Numbered from the stretch's first letter, positions 6,801 through 15,398 are shown. The stretch is 17,440 nt of DNA from Bacteroidales bacterium (GCA_020860885.1 JAJBTS010000340.1:1-17440); one strand, 5' to 3'. Notes: generated by a model not told the origin, from the letters alone. A program made the numbers and translations.

Positions 6801-7787
6801 ATGATTTTTGCACATCCGTATTGTTTTTTATTGTTGCTTTTATTGATTCCGATGATTGCCTGGTATATCTGGAAACAGAAAAATGCACAGACAAATATTC
6901 GTCTGTCCTCATCGGAAGGATTCTTAAAAGCGCCTAAAACTTATAAAATATATTTAAGACATCTGCCTTTCTTACTACGTATGCTGGCGGTAATCTTTCT
7001 TATTATTGCTCTGGCTCGCCCTCAGACAACAAATAGTTGGAATCAGACGACTACCGAAGGAATTGATATTGTGCTGACAGTCGATATTTCTTCTTCTATG
7101 TTAGCAGAGGACCTGAAGCCGAATCGCCTGGAAGCGGCGAAAGATGTTGCAGCCTCTTTTATTAACGGTCGCCCCACAGACAATATTGGGTTGGTCGTTT
7201 TTGCGGAAGAAAGTTTCACCCAGTGTCCGTTAACAACCGATCATACCGTTTTGTTGAATTTACTCAAGGATATTCGGACAGGTATAATCACGGATGGTAC
7301 TGCCATTGGTCATGGATTAGCAACATCCGTTTCCCGGCTGAGGGATAGTGATGCAAAATCAAAAGTGATCATATTACTTACGGATGGTACTAATAACAGA
7401 GGACAAATTGCACCCGTAACAGCTGCCGAAATAGCTAAAGCATACAATATTCGTGTTTATACAATTGGAGTCGGAACCAGAGGCGAAGCTCCTTATCCTT
7501 TCCGTACTCCTTCCGGTGGAATCGTATACCAGAATGTACAAGTGGATATAGATGAACCTACATTGACACGTATTGCGCAAATTACAGGAGGACTCTATTT
7601 CCGTGCAACGAATAATGCTGCTTTGAAAGAGATCTATGAGGAAATTGACCAGTTGGAAAAAACAAAAATGAGCGTTCAGGAATATAGTAAAAGGCAAGAG
7701 GAGTACTTAAAATTTGTCTTATTGGCTTTTCTCCTTTTCGGTCTGGAGTTTCTGGTAAGATATACAGTTTTAAAAAATATACCTTAA
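6801..7787 (+). CDS. batA: BatA, VWA-domain aerotolerance membrane protein
   Basis: BatA is an inner-membrane VWA protein of the Bacteroides aerotolerance operon. This 328-residue copy has two N-terminal membrane segments (about 7-24 and 54-73), each with a positive flank (KQK, RHLPFLLR). A VWA domain (about 86-290) carries MIDAS motif DISSS (95-99), the DGTAIGHG threonine loop and an ILLTDGTNNRG strand. A third helix lies about 305-325 before the C-terminus. The VWA domain should face the periplasm or membrane surface and bind Mg2+ with protein partners. BatA and the next gene product, BatB, share this layout and are paralogues from an old duplication. The MIDAS residues are all intact. Confidence 0.94.
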   Translation: MIFAHPYCFLLLLLLIPMIAWYIWKQKNAQTNIRLSSSEGFLKAPKTYKIYLRHLPFLLRMLAVIFLIIALARPQTTNSWNQTTTEGIDIVLTVDISSSMLAEDLKPNRLEAAKDVAASFINGRPTDNIGLVVFAEESFTQCPLTTDHTVLLNLLKDIRTGIITDGTAIGHGLATSVSRLRDSDAKSKVIILLTDGTNNRGQIAPVTAAEIAKAYNIRVYTIGVGTRGEAPYPFRTPSGGIVYQNVQVDIDEPTLTRIAQITGGLYFRATNNAALKEIYEEIDQLEKTKMSVQEYSKRQEEYLKFVLLAFLLFGLEFLVRYTVLKNIP

Positions 7788-7850
7788 GGCTGGTAACGAA
7801 CTTTGGTTTGTGATTATTTATAGCAATGAGGAATAAAAATAATAATGATT

Positions 7851-8864
7851 ATGTTTAGATTTGAACATCCCGAATATTTATACTTCTTTTTTATACTACC
7901 TGTCTTGTTGATCGTATTTATTTTATATATGCGCAACAAGAAGAAGGCATTGAAAAACTTTGGAGATATGAAATTGCTTAAGTTATTAATGCCGGATGTA
8001 GCCTTAAAGAAACAATACATTAAATTTTGGATCTTGTTTTTTTGTGCAGCCTTATTTATTTTTACTATTGCAGGACCTCAGTTTGGTTCTAAATTAGAAA
8101 CAGTAAAAAAGCAGGGTATTGAAGTTATGGTTTGTCTGGATGTTTCTAACTCGATGTTATCGACCGATGTTACTCCAACCCGTTTGGACAAAGCAAAACA
8201 GACACTATCCCGATTGGTGGATAATCTGGAAAACGATAAAATCGGCTTAATTGTGTTTGCAGGAGATGCTTTTATACAATTACCCATTACATCGGACTAT
8301 GTTTCTGCTAAAATGTTTTTATCTTCTATCAATCCATCTATGGTTCCTACTCAGGGTACAGCGATAGGATCTGCAATTAACCTGGCTCTTCGTTCTTTTT
8401 CTCCGAATGAGAATTCGGAAAAAACAATTATTCTGATAACGGATGGAGAAAATCATGAGGACAATGCTGTCGGAGCCGCTGAAGAAGCTGCTAAGAAAGG
8501 AATAATAGTGAATGTATTAGGCATAGGTTCTCTTCAGGGGGGGCCGATACCAACAGGCAATGGGTATATGAAAGACAATGAAGGTAATATGGTTTTGACA
8601 AAGTTGAATGAAGCGATGTGCCAGGAAATAGCAGCGGCAGGAGAGGGCATGTATGCAAGGACGGATAATACTAATAACGCTTTGAAAGCATTACAGGGAG
8701 AACTGGACAAAATGACAAAGTCTGAAGTTGAAAGCAAAGTATACTCTACTTATGATGAAAAATATTATATTCCGGCTTCGATACTTCTTTTTTTATTGTT
8801 AATGGAGTTCTTTATGCTGGACAGAAAAAACAGAATATTAAGTAAAATAAAATTATTCTCATGA
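7851..8864 (+). CDS. batB: BatB, VWA-domain aerotolerance membrane protein
   Basis: A paralogue of BatA. ATG 7851 gives MFRFEHPEYLYFFFILPVL, the usual Bacteroidales BatB start and 337 residues; ATG 7845, two codons earlier, is also possible. A first membrane helix lies about 10-27 and a second about 58-74. A VWA domain follows with MIDAS DVSNS (97-101), a TQGTAIGSAI threonine loop and ILITDGENHED. A helix near 305-325 (SILLFLLLMEFFML) ends the protein. A stretch of seven G (8537-8543) encodes LQGGPIP and the frame is intact there. The stop codon overlaps the batC start (ATGA), implying translational coupling. Confidence 0.94.
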   Translation: MFRFEHPEYLYFFFILPVLLIVFILYMRNKKKALKNFGDMKLLKLLMPDVALKKQYIKFWILFFCAALFIFTIAGPQFGSKLETVKKQGIEVMVCLDVSNSMLSTDVTPTRLDKAKQTLSRLVDNLENDKIGLIVFAGDAFIQLPITSDYVSAKMFLSSINPSMVPTQGTAIGSAINLALRSFSPNENSEKTIILITDGENHEDNAVGAAEEAAKKGIIVNVLGIGSLQGGPIPTGNGYMKDNEGNMVLTKLNEAMCQEIAAAGEGMYARTDNTNNALKALQGELDKMTKSEVESKVYSTYDEKYYIPASILLFLLLMEFFMLDRKNRILSKIKLFS

Positions 8865-9592
8865 AACGTATATTTTTAATAGTAACTTTGTTGGTAGGAT
8901 GTGCTTCCATCTCGATGGCACAAAAACAAGTGCGCAAAGATATCAGAGAAGGGAATAAAGAATATAAACAGGAAAATTATACTGATGCAGAGATCGATTA
9001 CAGAAGGGCTCTGGAATCTAATGCCCGTTCGAACGATGCTGCGTATAATTTAGGAAATGCATTGTATAAGCAGGAAAAGTTGCAGGAGGCTTTGGAACAA
9101 TATCAATCGGTTGTCAATAATGAAACAGATAAAGATAAATTGTCTATGGCATGGCACAATACAGGGAATGTTTTTATGCAGGCCGGAGATTACGCTAAAA
9201 GCATAGAAGCCTATAAAAATGCTTTAAGAAATAAACCTGAAGATGATGAGGCAAGGTATAATCTGGCTTTAGCTCAAAAGCTGTTGGAAGATCAACAAAA
9301 TGAAGAACAGAACGAGGATCAACAGCAACAGCAACAAGAGCAGGAACAGGAACAACAGAAAGACCAGCAGCAGGATCAGAATAAAGATCAACAGCAGGAA
9401 CAAGACAATAAAGAACAGGAACAACAAGAACAACAGGAGCAACAGCAACAACAAAACCCAAACGAGATGAGCAAAGAAAACGCTGATCAGATTTTGGAAG
9501 CGTTGATGCAGGACGAGAAAGATACTCAGGAAAAAGTGAAAGCGGAACAGATGAAACAACAGAAACAAAGAAAGACAGATAAAAACTGGTAA
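8861..9592 (+). CDS. batC: BatC, TPR protein with Gln/Glu-rich tail
   Basis: BatC is a periplasmic TPR protein of the Bat operon. It has 243 residues: a signal sequence (1-20, SMA before Q), then about three TPR units at 30-140 (AAYNLGNALYKQEKLQEALEQ; AWHNTGNVFMQAGDYAKSIEAYKNAL; ARYNLALAQK). A low-complexity Gln/Glu/Asp tail (about 145-199) and a charged helical end (KENADQILEALMQDEKDTQEK) follow. LVGC at 11-14 also resembles a lipobox, so membrane attachment through Cys14 is a second option. It overlaps batB by four bases and is followed three bases later by batD. The TPRs suggest it holds a partner peptide, most simply BatD or BatE. Confidence 0.92.
   Translation: MKRIFLIVTLLVGCASISMAQKQVRKDIREGNKEYKQENYTDAEIDYRRALESNARSNDAAYNLGNALYKQEKLQEALEQYQSVVNNETDKDKLSMAWHNTGNVFMQAGDYAKSIEAYKNALRNKPEDDEARYNLALAQKLLEDQQNEEQNEDQQQQQQEQEQEQQKDQQQDQNKDQQQEQDNKEQEQQEQQEQQQQQNPNEMSKENADQILEALMQDEKDTQEKVKAEQMKQQKQRKTDKNW
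9293..9457 (+). repeat. CAA/CAG/GAA-rich low-complexity stretch in batC
   Basis: About 165 bases made almost entirely of CAA, CAG, GAA and GAT codons, encoding runs such as six Gln in a row. CAA and CAG are mixed, so it is not a pure microsatellite, which limits slippage. The antisense strand reads as a long Leu/Val-rich frame here, an artefact of the composition. Confidence 0.85.
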
Positions 9593-9595
9593 AAG

Positions 9596-11440
9596 ATGAA
9601 AAGACTGATTTTTCTATTTTTATTAAGCATAACTACTCTATTTTATGGATTTTCCCAAAGTGTGACCTTTAAAGGGTCGGGTCCCAGAGCAGTGGTAGTG
9701 AATGAACAATTCAGGGTGAATTATACAGTAACTACTACCGGCGACCGCGGAAAAGATATTCGTCTTCCGGAAACCGATGGACTCAAGATACTATTCGGAC
9801 CCACTCTTTCCGGCCAAACCCAATCTACCCATATAGTTAACGGAAATGCTTCGACTCAATTGAATTTAACTTATACTTACACCATTCTGGCTGAAAAAGA
9901 GGGCGATTTTAAGATTCCTCCGGCTACTATTAAGGTCGGGAACAGCGAATATAAATCCAACGAATTAGAAGTTAAAGTTTTACCTCCCGATCAGGCTTCA
10001 ACTGCGGCAAATGCAAATCAGAGGGCTTCAGAAGAGGCGCAGCGGGGAACTTCTTCGGCCGAGCTTGGAAATGAAGATGTATTTGTCCGAATGCATGTAT
10101 CCAAATCTTCTGTATATGAAAACGAAGGCTTTCTGGTTACCTTTAAACTCTATAGCCTGGTAGATGTAACAGGATTTAATGATGCCAAGTTCCCTGAATT
10201 CGAGGGATTTATAGCTCAGGAAGTTGATTTGCCTACTAATCAGCAGTTGAATCTCGAAAATTACCAGGGGCGTAATTATCGTACCATCATCCTTAAACAG
10301 ACCTATCTTTATCCTCAAAGATCCGGGAAAATAACCATTGGCCAGGGGAAATTTGACTTGAATGTGAGAGTGAGAAATCAAAATCAAAGATCCAGAAGTT
10401 TTTTTGATGATTTTTTTGATACTTACACCAATGTGAGAAAACCTGTAACTTCTTCGGCTGTTACTATAGATGTTAAGCCTTTACCTTCTGGCAAACCTTC
10501 TTCTTTCAATGGAGCAGTAGGTGATTATAAAATGACATCGTCTATTAGTACAACCGAATTAAAAGCGAATGAACCTGTTACCATAAAAGTGACATTGTCG
10601 GGTAACGGAAATATAAAGATGGTAAAGAACCCGGAAATTGTATTTCCTAACGACTTTGAAATTTACGATCCCAAAGTAGATGTTTCTACCCGTGTAAATG
10701 CGTCCGGAGTAACAGGAACAAAAACAATTGAATATTATGCTGTTCCTCGTTATGCTGGTGATTTTACTATTCCTAAAACAGAATTTACTTATTTCGATCT
10801 GAAAAGTAAAACTTATAAAACATTATCTACAGAAGAATATCGTCTTCATGTTGAACCGGGAGTAGGGGGCGAAACGACAGCTCCTATTATATCCGGAGCC
10901 AATAAAGAAGATGTTCGTTTCTTAGGAAAAGATATAAGACATATTCGTACGGATGGGGCCAGATTCCATAAAGGTGATTACTTTTTCGGTTCTGTACTTT
11001 ACTGGTTCTGGTATATTGTTCCGGCTCTAATATTTATTGTATTATTTATTATGTACAGAAAGCAGGTAAAAGAGAATTCGGATATTGCTTTGGTACGAAC
11101 TAAGAAAGCCAATAAAGTAGCTTCAAAGAGACTTAAATTGGCAAATAAATATTTGAAGGAAGATAAAAGGGAATCTTTTTATGATGAAACTTTAAAAGCA
11201 GTTTGGGGTTATTTAAGTGATAAATTGAATATTCCGGTATCTAACCTGACAAAAGACAATGTAGAAAATGAATTGCAGAAATATGGGGTGGAGGATACGC
11301 TGATTAACCAGTTCATGTTTATTCTTAATACGGCGGAATTTGCCCGCTTTTCTCCCTCTCAATCCCATGGCGCTATGGATGAACTTTATAATCAGACCGT
11401 TGAAGCGATTGATAAAATGGAAAGCTCGATTAAAAAATAA
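9596..11440 (+). CDS. batD: BatD, oxygen-tolerance membrane protein
   Basis: BatD is the large secreted and membrane component of the Bat operon. This 614-residue protein has a signal peptide (1-20, ending GFS before Q) and a long beta-rich periplasmic region of repeated Ig-like domains. The start of that region, VTFKGSGPRAVVVNEQFRVNYT, is family-typical. One membrane helix (about 467-486) and a 128-residue basic cytoplasmic tail with LKAVWGYLSDKLNIPVSNLTKDNV follow. The NAxS/NQRSRSFFDDFFDTY segment, about a quarter to half way along the protein, is a hallmark seen in Bacteroidales members. It starts three bases after the batC stop and is followed by 24 bases before batE. It likely forms a scaffold with BatA, BatB and the TPR proteins; direct function is unknown. 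Confidence 0.93.
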   Translation: MKRLIFLFLLSITTLFYGFSQSVTFKGSGPRAVVVNEQFRVNYTVTTTGDRGKDIRLPETDGLKILFGPTLSGQTQSTHIVNGNASTQLNLTYTYTILAEKEGDFKIPPATIKVGNSEYKSNELEVKVLPPDQASTAANANQRASEEAQRGTSSAELGNEDVFVRMHVSKSSVYENEGFLVTFKLYSLVDVTGFNDAKFPEFEGFIAQEVDLPTNQQLNLENYQGRNYRTIILKQTYLYPQRSGKITIGQGKFDLNVRVRNQNQRSRSFFDDFFDTYTNVRKPVTSSAVTIDVKPLPSGKPSSFNGAVGDYKMTSSISTTELKANEPVTIKVTLSGNGNIKMVKNPEIVFPNDFEIYDPKVDVSTRVNASGVTGTKTIEYYAVPRYAGDFTIPKTEFTYFDLKSKTYKTLSTEEYRLHVEPGVGGETTAPIISGANKEDVRFLGKDIRHIRTDGARFHKGDYFFGSVLYWFWYIVPALIFIVLFIMYRKQVKENSDIALVRTKKANKVASKRLKLANKYLKEDKRESFYDETLKAVWGYLSDKLNIPVSNLTKDNVENELQKYGVEDTLINQFMFILNTAEFARFSPSQSHGAMDELYNQTVEAIDKMESSIKK

Positions 11441-11464
11441 TTAAAACAAGTCAGACGATAAGAT

Positions 11465-12211
11465 ATGAAAAAAATAATTATTCTTTTATTTTCGTTGTTT
11501 GGGATATGCAGTATAAATGCTCAATCTGTAGTGGATCAGGCGAATAACGCATATTCATCCGGTGATTACGAAAAAGCGGCTCAATTATATAAAGATGCTA
11601 TCAATCAGAATGGTGAGTCAGCTACAGTGTATTACAATCTTGGAAATACTTATTACCGGTTGAATCAGATAGCTCCTGCTATTCTTTCTTATGAACGGGC
11701 TCTTTTACTGGATCCGGGAAATAAAGATACCCGGTTCAATCTGGAAATCGCTAAATTGAAAACCGTAGATAAGATAGAGCCTGTAGGAACATTCTTTCTC
11801 ACAGAATGGCTGAACGATCTGAGAAATCTTAGAAGCACGGATCAGTGGAGTTATATAGCCATTGCTTCTTTTATATTGTTGATTACATGCCTCTTTCTAT
11901 TTTTCTTCTCGCGGAAAATCACATTGAAAAAAATCGGATTCTTTTCAGGTCTTGCATTAATTGTAATCTGTATATTTACGAATGTATTTGCTTATAATCA
12001 GAAAAAAAAGCTGACAGAAAGAAATACTGCAATTATTTTTTCGGCGACGACTACCATCAAAAGTTCACCGGATAACAGCGGTACGGATTTATTTATTCTT
12101 CACGAAGGTACTAAAGTGGACGTAAAAAGTAAATTAGGAGAATGGAGTGAAATTGAAACGGCTGATGGAAATATAGGCTGGATTCGAACCAAAGAAATAG
12201 AAGTGATCTGA
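11465..12211 (+). CDS. batE: BatE, TPR / SH3b membrane protein, last gene of the bat operon
   Basis: A 248-residue protein with a signal peptide (1-19, INA before Q) and two TPR units (about 22-90; ATVYYNLGNTYYRLNQIAPAILSYERAL). Two membrane helices follow (about 130-148 and 157-177, with RKITLKK between them), then a C-terminal SH3b domain (about 188-248; GTKVDVKSKLGEWSEIETADGNIGWIRTKEI). SH3b domains of this type usually bind cell-wall or peptide ligands and would lie in the periplasm. The order TPR, two helices, SH3b is that of Bacteroides BatE. It is the last gene before convergent transcription begins, and the nested inverted repeat downstream could end the operon. Confidence 0.92.
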   Translation: MKKIIILLFSLFGICSINAQSVVDQANNAYSSGDYEKAAQLYKDAINQNGESATVYYNLGNTYYRLNQIAPAILSYERALLLDPGNKDTRFNLEIAKLKTVDKIEPVGTFFLTEWLNDLRNLRSTDQWSYIAIASFILLITCLFLFFFSRKITLKKIGFFSGLALIVICIFTNVFAYNQKKKLTERNTAIIFSATTTIKSSPDNSGTDLFILHEGTKVDVKSKLGEWSEIETADGNIGWIRTKEIEVI

Positions 12212-12257
12212 ATTTCAAACCTCATGAAGAAAGATAGATATTAAGATTCCTTTATTA

Positions 12258-12415
12258 TAAAAATGAGGATGTCCAAAAAGTAAATAATCTCATCGTCTGG
12301 CCCCTACACCCCCTAAAGGGGGCTATTGATATTCAATTGTTTAAGAAGTCCCCTTTAGGGGATTTAGGGGCAGAAAGTTCTTTTTGGGCCAACAAAAACG
12401 GGCCTTTCATTTTTA
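12258..12415. repeat. Nested multi-arm inverted repeat filling the convergent intergenic region
   Basis: Three concentric inverted arms are visible. The outer arm is TAAAAATGA (12258-12266) with TCATTTTTA (12407-12415). The middle arm is GTCCAAAAAG (12271-12280) with CTTTTTGGGC (12380-12389), one G:U pair. The inner arm is 22 bases, 12300-12321 against 12350-12371, with two mismatches, enclosing a 28-base centre. Each inner arm contains its own palindrome (CCCCTAAAGGGG or CCCCTTTAGGGG). GC-rich inverted repeats of this flavour recur between genes in several Bacteroidetes genomes, from memory. No target-site duplication is seen. It could act as a REP/MITE-like element, and its stem followed by TTTTT (12381-12385) could stop batE transcription. 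Confidence 0.75.
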
Positions 12416-12435
12416 AGAAAAAATTACTCGGCCCG
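12394..12435 (-). terminator. Intrinsic terminator for the minus-strand fimbrial operon
   Basis: On the minus strand CGGGCC (12435-12430) pairs with GGCCCG (12404-12399), followed at once by five T (12398-12394). Inside the 25-base loop, TTTTT and AAAAA tracts can extend pairing. It lies 22 bases beyond the last fimbrial gene, the expected place. The plus strand lacks a T-run right after this stem. Confidence 0.65.
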
Positions 12436-12456
12436 AAATTATCTAACCTAAAACAA

Positions 12457-13902
12457 TTAATAAGAAGTATAATATATCTGGGTTAATTGGGTCTGATTGT
12501 ATTTAGCATCTTCCAAACCTGCATTTGCAGCTCGTCTGAAAAACTCTTCAGCTTTTTTGTAATCTCTAAGATTGGAGTAAGCTATCCCTAAATTGTTCCA
12601 TGCTTCAGGAGAATTTACTTTCAATAGCTTTTCAATAGCTTTATTATTGTCTCCATTTTCCAGATCGTACGTTGCCGCATTTAATTCGGTTACCGGATTG
12701 TTTGGATATACACGTGAAATAATGTCAAATACTTCCTTAAACTCTTTACTATTTTTCGGATAAGAATTAGCCAAACGGAACATCTCATTCTGACTCAGAT
12801 GATGGGGTTTGGTTTTGATCAATTCTCTCGATTCTTCAATAGTAAAATTACGAGCTATGTAAGAAATAGTATATTCATTTCTACGTAATGGAGGATAATA
12901 ATCTCTTAAAAGCATCCTGTACGTTTGTCCACTGTTAAACTGTTCGAGCCTTCTTTTCCTCTGGAAAACATTATCTTCTCCTAGTATCTCAATGATTTGA
13001 TTTTTATCAGTTATGTCTGATTCAGCAACTACTTTTCGTAATCCTTCCCAATCTTCACCTTTCCAGTCTATTTTTATAGAAGAGGGTGGGATGTTATATC
13101 TTTCCTGAAGATAATTTACGAAAGCGTATGCCCTGTTTTCCGACAATTTCATATTGCTCTCCGGATTACCTTCGGGTGAAGCGTACCCGACAATAGCAAA
13201 ATTGGTTACGGTCAGGTTGGAGTCGTTCTGGATTTCCCGGATAATTTTATCCACTTCCATTAAGATCTGAGCATTGTTTTTATAATCATGCAATAATTTG
13301 AATTTATTTACCTCGAAATTAAGTCTTGCTGCGTGAGTCTCACTGATTCGCTTGACTGAATCTACCTGGGGTGTTATGTAAGTAAGTCTAAATCGTGGAG
13401 CATGAAACAAAGGACTGATAACATTAAACTGATCTTCCATTAATAGATCACAATTACATCCGTTCTTTTTTTCAATCATGTCTAAATCAGCATCAAACAT
13501 CCAGTCTTCATAGTTGGTTTTTATCTCCAAAGGAATAACTTGTTCCTGGTTGTTATTATATTTTGTAACAGAATACGGAGATTCTTCAAATTTGAAATCA
13601 TCAAAGTTTATAGCTCTGTTAATTGCTTTTTCCCTCTTATTTCCAGTAATGATTACCGGAGGAAATGTTCTGGTAAATGTCCGGTCTGCCGATTTAAGAA
13701 TAGGGATGAATGAAATCATATCCTGTGAACCCATATCCAGCTTATTGACATAAAGATTCATCAATATTTTTATACTGTCATTTTCCCGCATAACTTCTTT
13801 TTGGTCAATCCGTATTTGGTTTCTCATGGAGTCTTGTCCCTGAACATGTAAACCGGAAATGAATAATAGTATACAGCAAGTATAGAATTGTATCTTTTTC
13901 AT
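12457..13902 (-). CDS. DUF3868 / OmpA-like / TPR protein of the fimbrial operon
   Basis: A 481-residue secreted protein, last gene of the fimbrial operon. After a signal peptide (1-22, VQG before Q) comes a DUF3868-type N-terminal region (about 24-180) with a lone CNC motif (149-151). An OmpA-like domain follows (about 190-290; NFEVNKFKLL and IVGYASPEGNPESNMKLSENRAYAFVNYL-type core). The C-terminal third is helical, with a clear TPR at about 430-463 (EAWNNLGIAYSNLRDYKKAEEFFRRAA). OmpA-like domains usually bind peptidoglycan, so it may anchor the fimbrial apparatus to the wall. It starts 11 bases after the DUF3575 gene; the pair commonly flanks Mfa/Fim anchor genes in Bacteroidales. Biochemical role is unknown. 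Confidence 0.83.
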   Translation of the reverse strand: MKKIQFYTCCILLFISGLHVQGQDSMRNQIRIDQKEVMRENDSIKILMNLYVNKLDMGSQDMISFIPILKSADRTFTRTFPPVIITGNKREKAINRAINFDDFKFEESPYSVTKYNNNQEQVIPLEIKTNYEDWMFDADLDMIEKKNGCNCDLLMEDQFNVISPLFHAPRFRLTYITPQVDSVKRISETHAARLNFEVNKFKLLHDYKNNAQILMEVDKIIREIQNDSNLTVTNFAIVGYASPEGNPESNMKLSENRAYAFVNYLQERYNIPPSSIKIDWKGEDWEGLRKVVAESDITDKNQIIEILGEDNVFQRKRRLEQFNSGQTYRMLLRDYYPPLRRNEYTISYIARNFTIEESRELIKTKPHHLSQNEMFRLANSYPKNSKEFKEVFDIISRVYPNNPVTELNAATYDLENGDNNKAIEKLLKVNSPEAWNNLGIAYSNLRDYKKAEEFFRRAANAGLEDAKYNQTQLTQIYYTSY

Positions 13903-13913
13903 ATTTCTGAATT

Positions 13914-14480
13914 TTAAAATATAAAGTAAATAAAAGACAATGTAAGCTTTGTAGGACCAAAGTAATTATAAACATCTGATCCAGATTTCGGACCGCATTC
14001 TATACATTCGTATTCATCGTAATGAATACGGGCATAACCGACTCCTAAAGAGGCTTCTATATTCCATCTGTTACTAAGAATCCATTGATATCCGAAACTA
14101 ACACCTCCTCCATAAAAATAACCTTCAAAACGGCGGTTTTCCCATTTAGGAAGAATTCCAAACGGTAATTTCAAACCGGCAATATTGAATTGTCCTCCAT
14201 GTGCATGAAGTCCGAAGAACATACCATTGAAACTTTCACAGGTCCAATAACGATATTCCGGCTGAGCCAGCCAATGCTTGAATTTTTTGTTGTTACTGAA
14301 ATTAAACGGATTGTATCCCACGTTTACATCTAAAGTTGATTTTTTCCCTACATCGAATTCCATTCCCAGATTGGGAGTAAGTGTTGCATCATACAGTAAA
14401 TTGTTTTTTACAGCTACTTTCTGTGCATGGATAGTAGCAGAAAAAATTAATAAAATCAGTATAAATATTTCCTTTTTCAT
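13914..14480 (-). CDS. DUF3575 outer-membrane beta-barrel protein
   Basis: A 188-residue DUF3575-type protein. It has a signal peptide (1-19, IHA before Q), then VAVKNNLLYDATLTPNLGMEF, the characteristic family start. Alternating amphipathic strands rich in Gly and aromatics follow (DVNVGYNPF, YFYGGGVSFGYQW, WNIEASLGVGYARI), and the terminal residue is Phe, as expected for BAM-inserted outer-membrane barrels. ECIECG near the end gives two Cys three residues apart in a predicted surface loop. It sits between the Mfa2-like anchor gene (15 bases upstream) and the DUF3868 gene, the usual neighbourhood. It probably forms part of the outer-membrane assembly of the fimbria, but no activity has been assigned to the family. 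Confidence 0.86.
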   Translation of the reverse strand: MKKEIFILILLIFSATIHAQKVAVKNNLLYDATLTPNLGMEFDVGKKSTLDVNVGYNPFNFSNNKKFKHWLAQPEYRYWTCESFNGMFFGLHAHGGQFNIAGLKLPFGILPKWENRRFEGYFYGGGVSFGYQWILSNRWNIEASLGVGYARIHYDEYECIECGPKSGSDVYNYFGPTKLTLSFIYFIF

Positions 14481-14495
14481 TATCTATTGTTTTAA

Positions 14496-15398
14496 TTATT
14501 CAATATTTCCACTACCGCCGGGATTCCATCCATCCCATTCATTATTAATCTCAATAAAGAAATCTATTGTTCCATCATTAAATACAGCTGTAATATCTAC
14601 TAACTGGTTTCTTTCTATATTCACATCATCGCTTATCATTTCACTTATAAAAGGAGTGTCTTCCCCCTCTCTAAAGAGATGTAATGAATAAGCTGACCTT
14701 TCATTTTCAACCGTAGGGAATGTTCCCATGACATAGTTATTTTCCTGAGACTGACGTAAAGGTGCCGTTATAACATAATCGTTAGATGCTTTATAAACAT
14801 TCATGTAATTTCCGGTAATCCATTTTTCACCAGTAACATTTTCCATCACAATTTGCATTTTGGTTGCTTCCGGAGGCATATTTACAAAAGAATACCGGAT
14901 TACACCGTGGGCCCTTAACATACCTACTTCATATTCCTTCAAATCTTCTGTGTTAACATTAAAAGAAAAAACCGAAGTGAAAAAATCCTCTGTATCCAGA
15001 CAACCTGGGTAAGCCAGATACATATTGGCTGATTGAACAGGATCACCTAATAAGGCTGTCTTACTTGAATTTCCAATTATAAGCAGTTCATAAGTTCCGT
15101 ATTCCAGTTCTTTGAAATCTAAAGAATAACAATTCGACTCTTTATCCACAAATTCCTGAACGATTCCTTCTCTTACCAGCTTTTTGTCCTGGTACAGATA
15201 ATATCTCAAATGGCTGATACGATCACAAAATTTCTCTTCTCTATTGTCCAAGGGATTTTTTGATTTGTTCTGGAACTTTTCTGCAAACAAATGTACTTTA
15301 ACCTCTCCTGTCGGACATAGTTCTTCTCCTTCTGTAATACAAGAGGAAAATACTATCAGGAAAAACAACAGTAATGTAATATTTGTCTTAATGTTCAT
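14496..15398 (-). CDS. Mfa2/FimB-like fimbrial anchor lipoprotein
   Basis: A 300-residue lipoprotein with signal peptidase II site FSSC (Cys20). Mfa2 and FimB anchor and limit the length of Mfa1 and FimA fimbriae in Porphyromonas. The arrangement fits: an N-terminal Cys-containing strand (CPTGEVKVHLF), a first transthyretin-like domain with DKESNCYSLDFKELEYGTYELLIIGN, an RAHGVIRYSFVNMP strand at the second domain, and a C-terminal FFIEINNEWDGWNPGG segment typical of the family. It follows the fimbrillin-like gene by 31 bases and precedes DUF3575 by 15. In Porphyromonas such proteins stay at the cell surface as the base subunit. It could be a divergent fimbrillin, but the Cys pattern and C-terminus favour the anchor group. 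Confidence 0.8.
   Translation of the reverse strand: MNIKTNITLLLFFLIVFSSCITEGEELCPTGEVKVHLFAEKFQNKSKNPLDNREEKFCDRISHLRYYLYQDKKLVREGIVQEFVDKESNCYSLDFKELEYGTYELLIIGNSSKTALLGDPVQSANMYLAYPGCLDTEDFFTSVFSFNVNTEDLKEYEVGMLRAHGVIRYSFVNMPPEATKMQIVMENVTGEKWITGNYMNVYKASNDYVITAPLRQSQENNYVMGTFPTVENERSAYSLHLFREGEDTPFISEMISDDVNIERNQLVDITAVFNDGTIDFFIEINNEWDGWNPGGSGNIE

Noticed and set aside
8537..8543. Run of seven G inside batB as a second phase-variable tract
   Set aside because: The frame stays intact on both sides and encodes the expected LQGGPIP segment, so nothing shows switching.
9293..9457. Repeat-like batC stretch as a CRISPR array
   Set aside because: There is no repeat-spacer periodicity; it is in-frame coding sequence with Gln/Glu codons.
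9195..9568. Long antisense frames opposite batC rich in Leu and Val
   Set aside because: They are the mirror of the CAA/CAG/GAA-rich stretch; the absence of stops comes from composition, with no start context or family similarity.
12300..12371. Inverted repeat as the end of an insertion sequence
   Set aside because: There is no transposase frame between or beside the arms and no flanking duplication; the space inside is 28 bases.
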